Source: Pedobacter jejuensis
GTDB lineage: Bacteria; Bacteroidota; Bacteroidia; Sphingobacteriales; Sphingobacteriaceae
Length of the DNA stretch: 64,000 nt
Assembly (NCBI RefSeq): GCF_003725795.1
Contig: NZ_RBEE01000023.1
Coordinates: forward strand, 248,001-312,000
Direction of reading: 5' to 3'
In this document: piece by piece, positions 63,890-64,000 of the stretch
How the letters are laid out: each line of letters begins with the position of its first letter
How positions within the stretch are numbered: the first letter of the stretch is position 1
Translations under genes and position numbers: made by a program
Notes under the pieces: generated by a model
The model's database searches: none
What the model was told of the DNA's origin: nothing
Seen by the model: only the letters and a program-made list of their open reading frames with translations

Positions 63890-63915
63890 AAGGGAGTTTC
63901 TTTCGAAACTCCCTT
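63890..63915 (-). terminator. Terminator after the truncated paralogue 3
   Basis: A perfect 11-bp stem (AAGGGAGTTTC with GAAACTCCCTT) around a 4-base loop, followed on the reverse strand by a T-run. Confidence 0.9.
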
Positions 63916-63935
63916 TACCACAACTAATTATATTA

Positions 63936-64000
63936 CTAATGACGGCCATTACCTTTTTCACCACCTCTTTCAGGACGATTATTTTCACCTTTGCTATTAT
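63936..64000 (-). CDS. Small secreted protein, tandem paralogue 3 (C-terminus only, cut by window)
   Basis: On the reverse strand the last 20 codons of a third gene read NSKGENNRPERGGEKGNGRH before TAG 63938-63936. The Gly/Asn/Lys/His tail and the matching terminator resemble those of paralogues 1 and 2. The rest lies beyond the window edge, so family membership is inferred only from the tail and position. Confidence 0.55.
   Translation of the reverse strand, partial: NSKGENNRPERGGEKGNGRH

Noticed and set aside
1..64000. tRNA, rRNA or prophage
   Set aside because: No cloverleaf with a CCA-proximal acceptor, no conserved rRNA stretch and no phage structural gene was found on either strand.

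Overview
The window comes from a low-GC Bacteroidota chromosome, most probably Sphingobacteriaceae (Pedobacter-like). The signs are promoters of the TTG/TTTG plus TAnnTTTG type (clear before rpsO and the MATE gene), few Shine-Dalgarno sequences, short secreted proteins cut at xxAQ, a carboxypeptidase-regulatory-like TonB receptor, an OmpA/WD40-like protein, a ligase-associated repair cluster, and many short palindromic intergenic repeats typical of that family. The genus is inferred. No rRNA, tRNA, CRISPR array, transposase or prophage was seen.

Layout. 1-1429 holds the 5' part of dnaB (cut by the window edge). 1686-8526 carries rlmB, a manC-like/kdsD pair, recQ, kdsA and a DUF2071 gene broken by one in-frame stop. 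8750-13027 holds a DUF6526 protein, an OmpA/TPR/WD40-like protein, queE, a Rieske protein and a PIN toxin-antitoxin pair. 13176-18328 has folD, lepA, a MATE exporter and a thioesterase. 18727-24791 has rpsO, pnp, rpe and a TonB-dependent receptor. 25391-32966 has serC-serA, a coupled pair of small genes, a DUF62 protein, phoH, purC, a STAS protein and rnz. 33141-41973 is largely envelope: an MlaD-like protein, two N-acetylmuramoyl-L-alanine amidases, LptD, then cinA, a 2-oxoacid dehydrogenase E2 and a ferritin-like protein.

42175-49908 is the most interesting accessory block. The four genes of the ligase-associated DNA damage response (exonuclease, ATP-dependent ligase, Lhr-like helicase, PdeM) run leftward. 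A SatD-family protein (nucleotide-cyclase-like region plus HTH) and a DUF3307 membrane protein run rightward. The 153-bp divergent gap contains three 20-bp palindromes at an exact 28-bp pitch, which look like an iterated operator.

50178-58808 runs leftward. A dipeptidyl peptidase IV and a small secreted protein come last in transcription order. A compact operon precedes them: a PorV/PorQ-like barrel, a ComEA-like helix-hairpin-helix domain fused to a large outer-membrane barrel, ComEC, and an enoyl-CoA hydratase homologue. That is a candidate DNA-uptake locus. 58947-64000 has a second PIN toxin-antitoxin pair, a MerR regulator, alaS, and three tandem copies of an unrecognised small secreted protein (the last cut by the window edge).

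Intergenic space is loaded with at least seven families of short inverted repeats, several directly touching start or stop codons. Two apparent single-A losses in A-runs (near the comEC start and in a tiny gene at 16005-16129) and one nonsense change (DUF2071) are either real decay or sequence errors.
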